This document shows positions 9,410-18,249 of a DNA stretch of 64,000 nucleotides, piece after piece. The notes under the pieces are model-generated. The model saw only the letters and a program-made list of their open reading frames with translations, was not told the DNA's origin and ran no database searches. Numbering within the stretch: the stretch's first letter is position 1; each line of letters starts with the position of its first letter. A program made the position numbers and the translations under genes. The DNA is from Muricoccus nepalensis (lineage in GTDB: Bacteria; Pseudomonadota; Alphaproteobacteria; Acetobacterales; Acetobacteraceae), in NCBI RefSeq assembly GCF_006438825.1, contig NZ_RCZP01000013.1, forward strand, positions 59,180 through 123,179, given 5' to 3'.

Positions 9410-9470
9410 GTTCCCCTTCTGTGTTTACAAATCCAAGTACCGCGTGCTTTCGGGCGCTCAGAAGGGGAAC
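9410..9470. repeat. 12-bp inverted repeat near element end
   Basis: GTTCCCCTTCTG at 9410-9421 is matched by its exact complement at 9459-9470, with a 37-bp spacer. Matching continues with one mismatch on each side. The spacing is too wide for a simple terminator and fits accessory binding sites of a recombinase or a repressor. Confidence 0.6.
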
Positions 9471-9517
9471 AGGGCTACACGAAGAAAGCAATTAAGATGT
9501 TGAAAACGTTCACCAAA

Positions 9518-9547
9518 CGGTAGCTAGTTTACACTTTCTAACTACCG
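9518..9547. other. Candidate tyrosine-recombinase core site
   Basis: Arms CGGTAGCTAG (9518-9527) and CTAACTACCG (9538-9547) form an inverted repeat with 9 of 10 positions matching around a 10-bp spacer. This is close to the geometry of a recombinase core site. It lies 5 bp from the ssb stop codon, where base composition jumps to the chromosomal level. It could instead be a weak hairpin after ssb, but no T-tract follows on the ssb strand. Confidence 0.45.
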
Positions 9548-9551
9548 CCCG

Positions 9552-10124
9552 CTAGAATGGGATGTCGTCGTCGAGGTCCGCCTTGGGCGCGTCCCAGCCG
9601 CCACCGCCGCCACCACCGCCGCGGGCCGGCTTGGCCGCCCCGCCGGAGGAGGCGCCGCCCCGCCCGCCGCCATAGCCGCCGCCCGAGGCCCCGCCCCCGA
9701 AGCCGCCGCCGGAGCGCTCGCCCCGGTCGCCGCCGAAGCCGCCGCCGGCCTCGTCACCGCCGCCGCCGCCCTGGTTGCGGCCGCCGACGAGCGTCATCTC
9801 GCCGCGGAACTGGCGCAGCACGATCTCGGTGGAGTAGCGCTCCTGTCCCTCGTTCGTGGTCCACTTCCGGGTCTCAAGCTGGCCCTCGAGGTAGACCTGG
9901 CTGCCCTTCTTCAGGTAGCGCTCGGCGATCTCGCCGAGCTTCTCGTTGAAGATCGCCACCGAGTGCCACTCGGTCCGCTCCTGCTGGTTGCCCTCGCGGT
10001 CCTTGTAGCGCTCGCTCGTCGCCACCCGCAGGTTCACCACCTTCCCGCCGTTCTGGAAGTTCCGGACCTCGGGGTCCTTCCCCAGCGACCCCAGGATGAT
10101 CACCTTGTTGACGCTGCCGGCCAT
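9552..10124 (-). CDS. ssb: Single-stranded DNA-binding protein
   Basis: A 190-residue SSB. The OB fold occupies residues 1-110 ([20 protein letters not shown], then [13 protein letters not shown] and [11 protein letters not shown]). A long glycine-rich linker follows, and the protein ends in the acidic tip DDDIPF that recruits replication and repair partners. ATG 10124 gives the conserved N-terminus. It is divergent from uvrA, and a LexA box lies between the two. Its 3' end abuts the mobile element without damage, so the element inserted just downstream. Confidence 0.97.
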   Translation of the reverse strand: MAGSVNKVIILGSLGKDPEVRNFQNGGKVVNLRVATSERYKDREGNQQERTEWHSVAIFNEKLGEIAERYLKKGSQVYLEGQLETRKWTTNEGQERYSTEIVLRQFRGEMTLVGGRNQGGGGGDEAGGGFGGDRGERSGGGFGGGASGGGYGGGRGGASSGGAAKPARGGGGGGGGWDAPKADLDDDIPF

Positions 10125-10262
10125 GCCACCCACATCCTCGAAAGGCCGGGCGAACCCGGCCGAAACCCATACAGACCCGGTGGCCTCGCGCCACCGCTGA
10201 TCCCAAATCGTCGCCGCGCGCAGAATTCCCCTTGGGATTCGGGCGCGGGCCGACGAAGCTAC

Positions 10263-10343
10263 CCCCCGGGGGCCGGCGATGCCACCCCCTGGGGGAACCA
10301 GGGCCGGTTCCCGGGGGCGCCGAAGCCGGCTCCCGGGGGAGCC
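10263..10343. repeat. Four evenly spaced CCCGGG palindromes in the ssb-uvrA gap
   Basis: Four G/C palindromes are centred near 10267.5, 10290, 10312.5 and 10335.5, giving steps of 22.5-23 bp. The last is the 16-bp GGCTCCCGGGGGAGCC. No gene lies in 10125-10435; the rest of that gap holds the promoter signals of ssb and uvrA. The even spacing suggests a protein array or a degenerate repeat rather than a terminator. Confidence 0.6.
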
Positions 10344-10405
10344 CGGTCCGGGACCGCCCCCCGGCGACCCCTTCCCGTCACCATTATATGGTGGCACAAG
10401 CTCCA

Positions 10406-10420
10406 GAACACAATGCGAAC
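10406..10420. promoter_or_regulatory. LexA (SOS) box GAAC-N7-GAAC
   Basis: The sequence GAACACAATGCGAAC is an exact match to the direct-repeat LexA operator of alphaproteobacteria. It lies between divergent ssb and uvrA, both commonly SOS-controlled. A TATATG at 10385-10390 about 15 bp upstream could be the uvrA -10 element, which would place the operator at the transcription start. Confidence 0.8.
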
Positions 10421-10435
10421 AGAGGCCGCTCTCCC

Positions 10436-13414
10436 TTGCCCGACAGCCTGCCCGAGACCGTCTCGAACCGGAGCGGCGCCGACCGGCCCGGCGAGGGCCG
10501 AGCCGCCGCCAACCGCCTGGCCCATCGCGGCAGCCTCGAGATCGGCACCGGCGGCCATATTCGCATCCGCGGCGCCCGGCAGCACAACCTCAAGAACATC
10601 GACCTCGACATCCCCAAGGGGACGCTGACGGTCATCACGGGCGTCTCGGGCTCGGGCAAGTCGTCGCTCGCCTTCGACACGATCTACGCCGAGGGCCAGC
10701 GCCGCTACGTCGAGAGCCTCTCGGCCTACGCGCGCCAGTTCCTCGAGCTCCAGCAGAAGCCCGACGTGGACAGCATCGAGGGCCTGTCCCCGGCCATCTC
10801 GATCGAGCAGAAGACGACCTCCCACAACCCGCGCTCGACCGTCGGCACGGTGACGGAGATCGCCGACTACACCCGCCTCCTTTGGGCGCGCGTCGGCATC
10901 CCCTATTCCCCGGCCACCGGCCTGCCGATCGAGGCCCAGACCGTCTCGCAGATGGTCGACCGGGTCATGGCCATGCCCGAGGGCACGCGCCTCCTCATCC
11001 TGGCCCCCGTCGCCCGCGGCAAGAAGGGCGAGTGGAAGAAGGAACTGGCCGAGCTCCAGCGCCGCGGCTTCGAGCGCGTGAAAGTCAACGGCGCCCTCCT
11101 CCGCATCGAGGAGGTCCCCGCGCTCGACAAGAAGAAGAAGCACGACATCGAGGCGGTGGTGGACCGCGTGGTGGTGCGGGAGGGCGCCGGCCAGCGCCTG
11201 GCCGACAGCTTCGAGACGGCGCTCGGCCTCTCGGACGGCGTCGTCTACCTGGAGGGCGCCGACAACGGCGAGCGCACCGTCTTCTCCTCCCGCTTCGCCT
11301 GCCCCGTCTCGGGCTTCACGATCGAGGAGATCGAGCCCCGGCTCTTCTCCTTCAACTCCCCCCAGGGCGCCTGCCCCGCCTGCGACGGCCTCGGCAGCGA
11401 GACCTTCTTCGACGCGGCCCTCGTCGTGCCGGACGACGCCAAGTCCATCGCCGAGGGCGCGGTGGCCGCCTGGGCCGGCGGCGCCTCCTCCCCCTACTAC
11501 GACCAGACGCTCGAGAGCCTGGCGCGGCACTTCAAGGTCTCCGCCAACACGCCCTGGGCCGACCTCGCGAAGCCCGTGCGGGACGCCATCCTGAACGGCA
11601 CCTCGGAGGTCATCACCCTCCGCTACAAGGACGGCCTTCGCGCCTACGAGGTGAAGAAGGCCTTCGAGGGGGTGATCCCCAACCTCGAGCGGCGCCTGCG
11701 CGAAACCGACAACCCCTGGATCCGCGAGGACCTCAGCCGCTACCAGTCCGACCGCCCCTGCCATGTCTGCCGCGGCGCCCGGCTGAAGCCCGAGGCGCTG
11801 GCGGTGAAGGTCGCCGGCCTCAACATCGCGGAATCCTCCGACCTCTCGATCCGCAAGGCCATGGAGTGGTTCGCCGGCGTCTACGACCAGCTCAACCCCC
11901 AGCGCCAGGAGATCGCCCGCCGCATCCTGCGCGAGATCAACGACCGCCTGCGCTTCCTCGTCGATGTCGGCCTCGACTACCTGTCGCTCGCCCGCGGCAG
12001 CGCCAGCCTCTCGGGCGGCGAGAGCCAGCGCATCCGCCTGGCCTCCCAGATCGGCAGCGGCCTGACCGGCGTGCTCTACGTGCTGGACGAGCCCTCCATC
12101 GGCCTTCACCAGCGCGACAACGAGCGCCTTCTCGGCACGCTTCGCCGCCTGCGGGACATCGGCAACACGGTGCTCGTGGTCGAGCACGACGAGGACGCGA
12201 TCCGCGCCGCCGACTACCTCGTGGACATCGGCCCGACGGCCGGGGCAGGCGGCGGGCGCATCATCGCCCACGGCACGCCCGACGAGGTCGCCGCCAACCC
12301 CGACAGCATAACCGGCGCCTACATGTCCGGCCGCCGCTCCATCCCCCTGCCGGAGACGCGCCGCGCCTCCGACCCCAAGCGGCAGCTCCGCGTGGTCGGC
12401 GCCAGCGGCAACAACCTCAAGAACGTCACGGCCTCGCTCCCCATCGGCACCTTCGCCTGCGTCACGGGCGTCTCGGGCGGGGGCAAGTCCACGCTGGTGA
12501 TCGAGACCCTCTACAAGGCCGCCGCCCGCCGCCTGATGGGCGCCGGCACCGTGCCCGCGCCGCACGAGCGGCTGGAGGGGCTGGAGCATCTCGACAAGAT
12601 CATCGACATCGACCAGTCCCCGATCGGCCGCACGCCCCGCTCCAACCCCGCGACCTACACGGGCCTCTTCGCGCCCATCCGCGACTGGTTCGCCGAGCTA
12701 CCGGACTCACGCGCCCGCGGCTACAAGTCCGGCCGCTTCTCCTTCAACGTGAAGGGCGGCCGCTGCGAGGCCTGCGGCGGCGACGGGCTCATCAAGATCG
12801 AGATGCACTTCCTGCCCGACGTCTACGTCACCTGCGACACCTGCAAGGGCAAGCGCTACAACCGCGAGACGCTGGAGGTGAAGTTCCGCGGCAAGTCCAT
12901 CTCCGACGTGCTGGACATGACCGTGGACCAGGGGCTGGAGTTCTTCTCCGCCGTCCCCGCCATCCGCGACAAGCTGAAGGTGCTGAGCGAGGTCGGCCTC
13001 GGCTACATCCACCTCGGCCAGCAGGCGACGACGCTCTCGGGCGGCGAGGCGCAGCGCATCAAGCTGGCGAAGGAGCTCTCCCGCCGCGCCACCGGGCGCA
13101 CCCTCTACATCCTTGACGAGCCGACGACCGGCCTGCACTTCGAGGACGTGCGCAAGCTGCTGGAGGTGCTCCACGCCCTCGTCGCGCAGGGCAACACGGT
13201 CGTGGTGATCGAGCACAACCTCGAGGTCATCAAGACCGCCGACTGGCTGCTGGACATGGGCCCCGAGGGCGGCGACGGCGGCGGGCGGATCGTGGCGGAG
13301 GGCACGCCCGAGCAGGTGGCCGCCAACCCCGAGAGCCACACGGGCCGCTTCCTGGCGCCGCTCCTCGCGGGGCGGCCCGTGGCGGCGCCGGCGCGCAAGC
13401 GCAAGCGGGCCTGA
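10436..13414 (+). CDS. uvrA: Excinuclease ABC subunit A
   Basis: UvrA, the damage-recognition ATPase of nucleotide excision repair, about 992 residues. Two ABC modules are present: the first Walker [11 protein letters not shown], signature LSGGESQRI and Walker [10 protein letters not shown]; the second Walker [10 protein letters not shown], signature LSGGEAQRI and ILDEPTTGL. Zinc-module cysteines are seen at [22 protein letters not shown] and CDTCKG. An in-frame ATG exists at 10388, but it lies upstream of the LexA box, has no Shine-Dalgarno and sits in a -10-like sequence. TTG 10436, preceded by AGAGG, is preferred. SOS control is likely. Confidence 0.95.
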   Translation: MPDSLPETVSNRSGADRPGEGRAAANRLAHRGSLEIGTGGHIRIRGARQHNLKNIDLDIPKGTLTVITGVSGSGKSSLAFDTIYAEGQRRYVESLSAYARQFLELQQKPDVDSIEGLSPAISIEQKTTSHNPRSTVGTVTEIADYTRLLWARVGIPYSPATGLPIEAQTVSQMVDRVMAMPEGTRLLILAPVARGKKGEWKKELAELQRRGFERVKVNGALLRIEEVPALDKKKKHDIEAVVDRVVVREGAGQRLADSFETALGLSDGVVYLEGADNGERTVFSSRFACPVSGFTIEEIEPRLFSFNSPQGACPACDGLGSETFFDAALVVPDDAKSIAEGAVAAWAGGASSPYYDQTLESLARHFKVSANTPWADLAKPVRDAILNGTSEVITLRYKDGLRAYEVKKAFEGVIPNLERRLRETDNPWIREDLSRYQSDRPCHVCRGARLKPEALAVKVAGLNIAESSDLSIRKAMEWFAGVYDQLNPQRQEIARRILREINDRLRFLVDVGLDYLSLARGSASLSGGESQRIRLASQIGSGLTGVLYVLDEPSIGLHQRDNERLLGTLRRLRDIGNTVLVVEHDEDAIRAADYLVDIGPTAGAGGGRIIAHGTPDEVAANPDSITGAYMSGRRSIPLPETRRASDPKRQLRVVGASGNNLKNVTASLPIGTFACVTGVSGGGKSTLVIETLYKAAARRLMGAGTVPAPHERLEGLEHLDKIIDIDQSPIGRTPRSNPATYTGLFAPIRDWFAELPDSRARGYKSGRFSFNVKGGRCEACGGDGLIKIEMHFLPDVYVTCDTCKGKRYNRETLEVKFRGKSISDVLDMTVDQGLEFFSAVPAIRDKLKVLSEVGLGYIHLGQQATTLSGGEAQRIKLAKELSRRATGRTLYILDEPTTGLHFEDVRKLLEVLHALVAQGNTVVVIEHNLEVIKTADWLLDMGPEGGDGGGRIVAEGTPEQVAANPESHTGRFLAPLLAGRPVAAPARKRKRA

Positions 13415-13428
13415 GCCCCCCTCAGGCC
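13408..13428. terminator. Bidirectional hairpin spanning two convergent stop codons
   Basis: GGCCTGAG (13408-13415) and CTCAGGCC (13421-13428) form a perfect 8-bp stem with a five-C loop. The stems contain the uvrA stop and the stop of the converging membrane-protein gene. There is no clear T-tract, so its strength is uncertain. Confidence 0.5.
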
Positions 13429-14213
13429 GCGGCCGCGCGCCGGAGCCCCTCCCGCTCCTCCTCGGAGAAGTCCGCCCAGGCGAGGTCCCGGTCGAGAGCG
13501 AAGACCGGCAGGCCCGGCGCCGTGACGCCGAGCGCGACCCGCCCCTCCGCGTCGAGCCAGAAGGGCTCCGCCTTCTTCGGCAGGGGCCAGAGCGTCGGCT
13601 TGCCGCCGCCGGCCGGGCGCACCTGCCAGCCGTTCGGGTCGGCGCCCACCACCACCGCGACCGGCATCAGCGGCTGCCCGGACAGGGCCTCCATGTCCCG
13701 CCGCGCGCGCCCCGCGGCCCGCACGAGCAGCACGCCGCCGCCCAGCAGCAGCAGGACCAGCACCGCCGCGGCCGCGAGGGTGGCGGCGCGGTTGCCGAGG
13801 TGGTCCAGCCCCATGTCGGTCGTGAGCTGGCCGGGCCGGGAGGGATCGGCCAGCAGCCGCACGCTGTAGTCGCCGAGATGGGGCTCGGCGAAGACGTACT
13901 CGGCGCCCTGGCGGATCGGCTCGCCGTTTTTCGTCGGCGCGGCCGAGACGAGGGTCATGGAGCAGGTCTGCAGCAGCCCCATCCGGGCGGTGCAGCGCCC
14001 GTTCTCCACCCGCCCCGCGGCCGGAACCGCGCCGGCCCGGATCTCGTAGTCGGAGAGGAGCGTCGGCAGGAGGGAAGCCGCGGCCCACCAGCCGAATCCG
14101 ATGGCCATCACGAGCATCCCGAGGGCCGAGAGCCACCCCCGCCAGCGCGCGACCGGCGCGTGGATGCGCAGCGGCCGCTTCGGAAAGGCGGCCTGGACCG
14201 TCGGAATGTTCAA
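13422..14213 (-). CDS. Two-TM membrane protein of unknown function
   Basis: A 263-residue protein with two hydrophobic segments (about 28-50 and 147-168). They enclose an extracytoplasmic region with two cysteines (NGRCTARMGLLQTCSM) that may form a disulfide. A cytoplasmic C-terminal part follows. The layout resembles DUF3592-type proteins only loosely, and I do not assign a family. It converges on uvrA with a 7-bp gap and shares the hairpin there. Confidence 0.75.
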   Translation of the reverse strand: MNIPTVQAAFPKRPLRIHAPVARWRGWLSALGMLVMAIGFGWWAAASLLPTLLSDYEIRAGAVPAAGRVENGRCTARMGLLQTCSMTLVSAAPTKNGEPIRQGAEYVFAEPHLGDYSVRLLADPSRPGQLTTDMGLDHLGNRAATLAAAAVLVLLLLGGGVLLVRAAGRARRDMEALSGQPLMPVAVVVGADPNGWQVRPAGGGKPTLWPLPKKAEPFWLDAEGRVALGVTAPGLPVFALDRDLAWADFSEEEREGLRRAAAA

Positions 14214-14300
14214 GAGGGTCGAATCCTGCGTCGGGGCGGCGGAGGCTAGGCGGCGACTGCCGGCCCGTCCGTTCGAGATTGCGTGATACCCGGGCGCGCC

Positions 14301-15095
14301 TCAGAACCGGCCGCGCCAGCCGGCCCAGGCGACGGCCAGCCGGTCGCCCGCGCCGCGCGGCCCCGATGCCTGCCCGGGCTGCCAGGCGGGGCGGAGCACC
14401 CGCGCGAGGTCCCGCCGCGCGAGCACCCCCGGCAGCGCCGCCGCCACCGCCCGGGCGGGCAGGCCGGCCAGGCCCCGCCGCCCGGCCTTGAGCAGCGCGA
14501 GGCCATCCCGGGCCAGCGCCCGCGCCGCCTCCCGCGGCTCCGCGTGCGGCGGCAGGGGGTCGCGCCCCTGGGCCGCCAGGGCCGCGAGGCTGCGCAGCGT
14601 GCCGCCGATGCCGTAGGCGGTGCCGACCTGCCGGAGCCCCGTCATCGCCTCCTCCCCGGCACCCAGCACCCGTCCCGTCTCGGCGGCCATCACGCCGGCG
14701 GTGGCCCGCATCCGCTCGGCCAGCGGGACCGCGTCCTCCCCGGTCTCCTCGGCCTCGCGCCCCTCCACCATGGCCAGCAGCGCCGCGGGGTCGAGCCGCC
14801 CCGCCCGGATCTCGGCCGAGAGCGGCCCCGCCACCTCGTGCCGGCGCGGCGCGGCGCCGGCCGCCGCCTCCTCCACGGCCTCCCGCCACCACTGGAGGCG
14901 GATCAGCGCCATCATCGGCTCGCGCGCCGCCTCCCGCGCCCGGGCCAGCTCGTGGTTGAAGGCGATGAGGGCGAAGAGGGTCTCCCGCGCCTCGGCGGGC
15001 GCGAAGAGGGCGGAGAGAAAGCGGTCGGGATCGTGCCGCCGGGCGAAGCCGGCCAGAAGGCCAGCCGGTCCGGGAAGGTCGGGGGTCGCGTCCAT
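14301..15095 (-). CDS. Squalene/phytoene synthase family protein
   Basis: A 264-residue protein of the isoprenoid synthase class 1 fold (FARRHDPDRFLSALFAPAEARETLFALIAFNHELARARE, then IRLQWWREAVEE). ATG 15095 gives the usual family start. The DxxxD metal motifs of true squalene or phytoene synthases are not evident; the second region reads GTAYGIGGTLRSLAAL. It is therefore closer to the NDUFAF6-like alphaproteobacterial branch, linked in eukaryotes to complex I assembly. A complex I gene lies elsewhere in the window, but no direct link is shown. Confidence 0.8.
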   Translation of the reverse strand: MDATPDLPGPAGLLAGFARRHDPDRFLSALFAPAEARETLFALIAFNHELARAREAAREPMMALIRLQWWREAVEEAAAGAAPRRHEVAGPLSAEIRAGRLDPAALLAMVEGREAEETGEDAVPLAERMRATAGVMAAETGRVLGAGEEAMTGLRQVGTAYGIGGTLRSLAALAAQGRDPLPPHAEPREAARALARDGLALLKAGRRGLAGLPARAVAAALPGVLARRDLARVLRPAWQPGQASGPRGAGDRLAVAWAGWRGRF

Positions 15096-15237
15096 CGGGG
15101 CGACTTGGACCCGGGGGTCCCCGGTGGCAAGCGCCGCCCGGCCTCCCATGTCTCGCGCCGGCGTGACGCCCCCCGGCCTTGGCCGAGGGGGTCGCAAGCG
15201 CGACACTGCGCGCCGAGCGAACCACAAGGAGATGCCC

Positions 15238-15873
15238 ATGGCCTTCAGCCTTCCCCCCCTGCCCTATGATCCCGGCGCGCTGGCCGCGCGCGGCATGCAG
15301 CAGGAGACGCTGGAGCTGCACCACGGCAAGCACCACCAGGCCTATGTGACGGCGCTGAACGGCCTCATCGAGAGCAAGGGCCTGCAGGGCAAGACGCTCG
15401 AGCAGATCGTGGCCGAGGCCGGCAAGGCGGGCGCCGACGGCCTGCCCGTGCTGAACCAGGCCGGCCAGCACTGGAACCACCTCCTGTTCTGGCAGGTGAT
15501 GTCGCCCAACGGCGGCGACGACAAGATCCCGGGCGCGCTGATGAGCCGCATCGAGAGCGACCTCGGCGGCCTCCAGAAGTTCAAGGACGACTTCAAGCAG
15601 GCCGGCGTCACGCAGTTCGGCTCGGGCTGGGCCTGGCTGATCGAGGACGCCTCGGGCAAGCTCAAGATCACCAAGACCCCGAACGGCTCCAACCCCGTCG
15701 CCACCGGCGAGGGCACGCCGCTGCTGGGCGTCGACGTGTGGGAGCACTCCTACTACCTCGACTTCCGCAACCGCCGCCCGGACTACCTGACGAACTGGCT
15801 GGACAAGCTCGTCAACTGGGAGTTCGTGGCCTCGCTGATGGGCAAGGGCATGACCTCCGGCCAGACGGCCTGA
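15238..15873 (+). CDS. sodB: Superoxide dismutase, Fe/Mn type
   Basis: A 211-residue cytoplasmic Fe/Mn superoxide dismutase. The metal ligands are visible: His in LELHHGKHHQAYV, His in QHWNHLLFW, and Asp and His in DVWEHSYYLDF. ATG 15238 is chosen over ATG 15232 because AAGGAG ends 6 bases before it. Fe versus Mn preference cannot be settled from sequence alone. A strong terminator follows. The 142-bp gap to the divergent upstream gene should carry its promoter. Confidence 0.93.
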   Translation: MAFSLPPLPYDPGALAARGMQQETLELHHGKHHQAYVTALNGLIESKGLQGKTLEQIVAEAGKAGADGLPVLNQAGQHWNHLLFWQVMSPNGGDDKIPGALMSRIESDLGGLQKFKDDFKQAGVTQFGSGWAWLIEDASGKLKITKTPNGSNPVATGEGTPLLGVDVWEHSYYLDFRNRRPDYLTNWLDKLVNWEFVASLMGKGMTSGQTA

Positions 15874-15906
15874 CGGTCTCGGTCCGCCGCCACGGCGCCG
15901 GAACGA

Positions 15907-15943
15907 CGAAGGGCGCCGCGGGTCATCCCCGCGGCGCCCTTCG
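15907..15943. terminator. Strong bidirectional hairpin between sod and yajC
   Basis: A perfect 16-bp stem (CGAAGGGCGCCGCGGG with its complement ending at 15943) has a 5-bp loop. It sits between the convergent sod and yajC genes and can serve both strands. Confidence 0.8.
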
Positions 15944-15960
15944 CGCGTTCGGCGGGCCGC

Positions 15961-16308
15961 TCAGGACTTGGCGGGAACCGTGTCGTTGGCCGGCGTCGGG
16001 CGGATGACGCTGCCGATCGTCGTGCGCACGAGGGTCACGCGGACGTTCGGCGCGATCTCGGCCTCGATCTCGTCCGAGCCCTCCTTCACCTTCGTGATGG
16101 TGGCGACGAGCCCGCCGCCGGTGACCACGCGGTCGCCGCGCTTGAGCTGGCCGAGCATGTCCCGATGCTCCTTCAGCTTCTTCTGCTGCGGGCGGATGAG
16201 GATGAAATAGAACACGCCGAAGATGAGCAGCAGCGGCGCGAACTGCATCAGCATGCCGGCGGCGCCGCCTGCGGCCGCGTCCTGCGCGAAGGCCGGGGAG
16301 ATGAACAT
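15961..16308 (-). CDS. yajC: Preprotein translocase subunit YajC
   Basis: A 115-residue Sec accessory protein. An N-terminal membrane segment (about 20-40, FAPLLLIFGVFYFILIRPQQKK) is followed by the conserved cytoplasmic domain (LKRGDRVVTGGGLVATI and VKEGSDEIEAEIAPNVRV). YajC associates with SecDF. secD and secF are not seen next to it here; the neighbouring gene upstream is divergent. Confidence 0.95.
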   Translation of the reverse strand: MFISPAFAQDAAAGGAAGMLMQFAPLLLIFGVFYFILIRPQQKKLKEHRDMLGQLKRGDRVVTGGGLVATITKVKEGSDEIEAEIAPNVRVTLVRTTIGSVIRPTPANDTVPAKS

Positions 16309-16435
16309 GGGGCTGGGCTTCCGTCCGGGCGTTGTGGGTGCGAAGAGGGGCGGAAACTAGCCGTCCGCCCCCCCGCGTCAAGCGGAGGCGGCCGGGCCCC
16401 CCGGCAAACCCGCCCGGCCAACCGACGAGAGCACG

Positions 16436-17287
16436 ATGGACCAAGCCCTCCTCAAACGCATCGCGGAGGCGCTGGAGCGCATGGCGCCCCCGCCCGCGGC
16501 GCCGATCCGCCTCGCCGGCGCGGACGCCTTCGTCTGGCACCCCGCCCCCCTGCCCCGCCTCGTCCCCGTCCGCCGCGTCTCGGCGGTGGACATCGCCCTC
16601 CTCCAGGGCGTGGAGCAACAGAAGGGCCTCCTGCTGGAGAACACCCTCCGCTTCGCCCGCGGCCTGCCCGCCAACAACGCCATGCTTTGGGGCGCCCGCG
16701 GCATGGGCAAGTCCTCCCTCGTCAAGGCCGCCCACGCGCGCGCCAACGCCGAGATCCCCGGCAGCCTCGCGCTGATCGAGATCGCACGCGAGGACATCGC
16801 GACCCTGCCGGAGCTGCTGGAGATCCTGCGCGACCAGCCGCGCCGCGTGCTCGTCTTCTGCGACGACCTCTCCTTCGAGCGCGAGGATGCCGACTACAAG
16901 GCGCTGAAGTCGGTGCTCGACGGCGGTATCGCCGGCCGGCCGGAGAACGTCGTCTTCTACGCGACCTCCAACCGCCGCCACCTCATGCCGCGCGACATGA
17001 TCGAGAACGAGCAGCAGCGCGCCATCCACGCGAGCGAATCCGTGGAGGAGAAGGTCTCCCTCTCCGACCGCTTCGGCCTCTGGATCGGCTTCCACAACTG
17101 TGACCAGCCCACCTACTTCGCGATGGTCGAGGGCTACGCCAAGGCGCTCGGCCTTCCCATCGAGCGCGAGGCGCTGCTGGCGCGCGCGAAGGAGTGGACG
17201 GTCACCCGCGGCTCGCGCTCCGGCCGCGTCGCCTGGCAGTTCGCCCTCGACATGGCGGGGGAGCTGGGCGTGAAGGTGCGGGCTTGA
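16436..17287 (+). CDS. DUF815-family AAA+ ATP-binding protein
   Basis: A 283-residue P-loop ATPase of the DUF815 family. Walker A GARGMGKSS is at about 86-94 and a Walker B-like VLVFCDDLSFE near 139-149, followed by ATSNRRHLMPRDM, a sensor-1-type strand. The molecular role of DUF815 is not established. Its stop overlaps the TTG start of the following hydrolase (TTGA), so the two are probably co-translated. Confidence 0.88.
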   Translation: MDQALLKRIAEALERMAPPPAAPIRLAGADAFVWHPAPLPRLVPVRRVSAVDIALLQGVEQQKGLLLENTLRFARGLPANNAMLWGARGMGKSSLVKAAHARANAEIPGSLALIEIAREDIATLPELLEILRDQPRRVLVFCDDLSFEREDADYKALKSVLDGGIAGRPENVVFYATSNRRHLMPRDMIENEQQRAIHASESVEEKVSLSDRFGLWIGFHNCDQPTYFAMVEGYAKALGLPIEREALLARAKEWTVTRGSRSGRVAWQFALDMAGELGVKVRA

Positions 17288-18249
17288 GCCCTCCGGGAGG
17301 CCGCCAGGGCGCCCAGCGCGACGCCGAGGGACGCTTCCTCAACCCCGACGGCGGCCCGTCCGGCCAGCCCCTCGGGCAGGTCTGGAAGATGATGCGGGAG
17401 GGCACCGGCACGCCCTGGCCGCGGCGGGTGACGGACCCGCCCGAGGCGCCGCCGGCCGAGCCGCCGCCGGGCCACGCCGCTATCACCTTCGTCGGCCACG
17501 CGACCTTCCTCATCCGCGTCGCGGGCGGGCCGACGCTGCTAACGGACCCCGTCTGGTCCGAGCGGTGCAGCCCCTTCACCTTCCTCGGCCCCCGCCGCGC
17601 CCGGGCGCCCGGCCTCGCGCTCGAGGCCCTGCCGCCGGTCGACGCGGTGCTGCTCTCGCACAACCACTACGACCACCTCGACGTCGCGACGCTCCGCCGC
17701 CTCGGCGCCCCCCGGATCATCACGGGGCTCGCCAACGCGCCCATCCTGGCCCGCAACGGCATCCTTGCGGCGGAGGAGCTTGACTGGTGGCAGGAGACCA
17801 GGGTGGGGGCCGCGACCGTCACCTACCTTCCCGCCCGCCACTTCTCCGCCCGCGGCATCCGCGACCGCGGGCGCTCGCTCTGGGGCGGCTTCGCCGTCCG
17901 CACCCCGGCCGGCTCCCTCTTCTTCGCGGGGGACACCGCCTACGGGGGCCACCTGCGCGAGATCGGCGAGGCCCTCGGCCCCTTCCCGATCGGCCTCATC
18001 CCGATCGGCGCCTACGAGCCCCGCTGGTTCATGCGCGCGGTCCACATGAACCCGGAGGAAGCCGTCCGCGCCCGCGCCGACCTGGGCGTGCGGACCGCGG
18101 TGGCCATGCATTTCGGGACCTTCAAGCTCACCCAGGAGGGCATCGACGAGCCCGCCCGTGCCCTCGCCAAGGCCCGCGCCGCCGCCGGGCTGGCCGAGGG
18201 CGACTTCATCGTCCCCCGCTTCGGGCAGACGCTGGTGCTACCCTTCTAG
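17284..18249 (+). CDS. MBL-fold metallohydrolase (NAPE-PLD/UlaG-like)
   Basis: A 321-residue metallo-beta-lactamase-fold hydrolase with the zinc motif SHNHYDHLD (HxHxDH). Further ligands are seen in LPARHFSARG, FFAGDTAYGGH and AMHFGTFKL. The arrangement is that of the NAPE-PLD-like/RomA group acting on phosphodiester or lactone substrates; the substrate is unknown. TTG 17284 overlaps the previous stop in TTGA; a longer in-frame start would lie deep in the upstream gene. Its stop overlaps that of the converging GNAT remnant by 4 bp at CTAG. Confidence 0.87.
   Translation: MSPPGGRQGAQRDAEGRFLNPDGGPSGQPLGQVWKMMREGTGTPWPRRVTDPPEAPPAEPPPGHAAITFVGHATFLIRVAGGPTLLTDPVWSERCSPFTFLGPRRARAPGLALEALPPVDAVLLSHNHYDHLDVATLRRLGAPRIITGLANAPILARNGILAAEELDWWQETRVGAATVTYLPARHFSARGIRDRGRSLWGGFAVRTPAGSLFFAGDTAYGGHLREIGEALGPFPIGLIPIGAYEPRWFMRAVHMNPEEAVRARADLGVRTAVAMHFGTFKLTQEGIDEPARALAKARAAAGLAEGDFIVPRFGQTLVLPF

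Larger units (their letters stand above)
9193..9551. other. Element end / candidate attachment region without genes
   Basis: This AT-richer stretch lies between recombinase 1 and the ssb stop. It holds two copies of CTAGTTTACAC (9344-9354 and 9524-9534), two AAACGTT copies (9364-9370 and 9504-9510) and a 12-bp inverted repeat (GTTCCCCTTCTG at 9410-9421, its complement at 9459-9470). It also holds a core-like inverted repeat at 9518-9547. It presumably contains both the promoter of the recombinase operon and the right end of the element. No credible ORF is seen. Confidence 0.6.

Noticed and set aside
10259..12589. 776-codon minus-strand frame inside uvrA
   Set aside because: Shadow of the uvrA coding strand; no recognisable domain or ribosome-binding site.
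13105..15747. 880-codon minus-strand frame crossing uvrA, the membrane protein and sod
   Set aside because: It spans three real genes in the wrong frame and has low-complexity composition.
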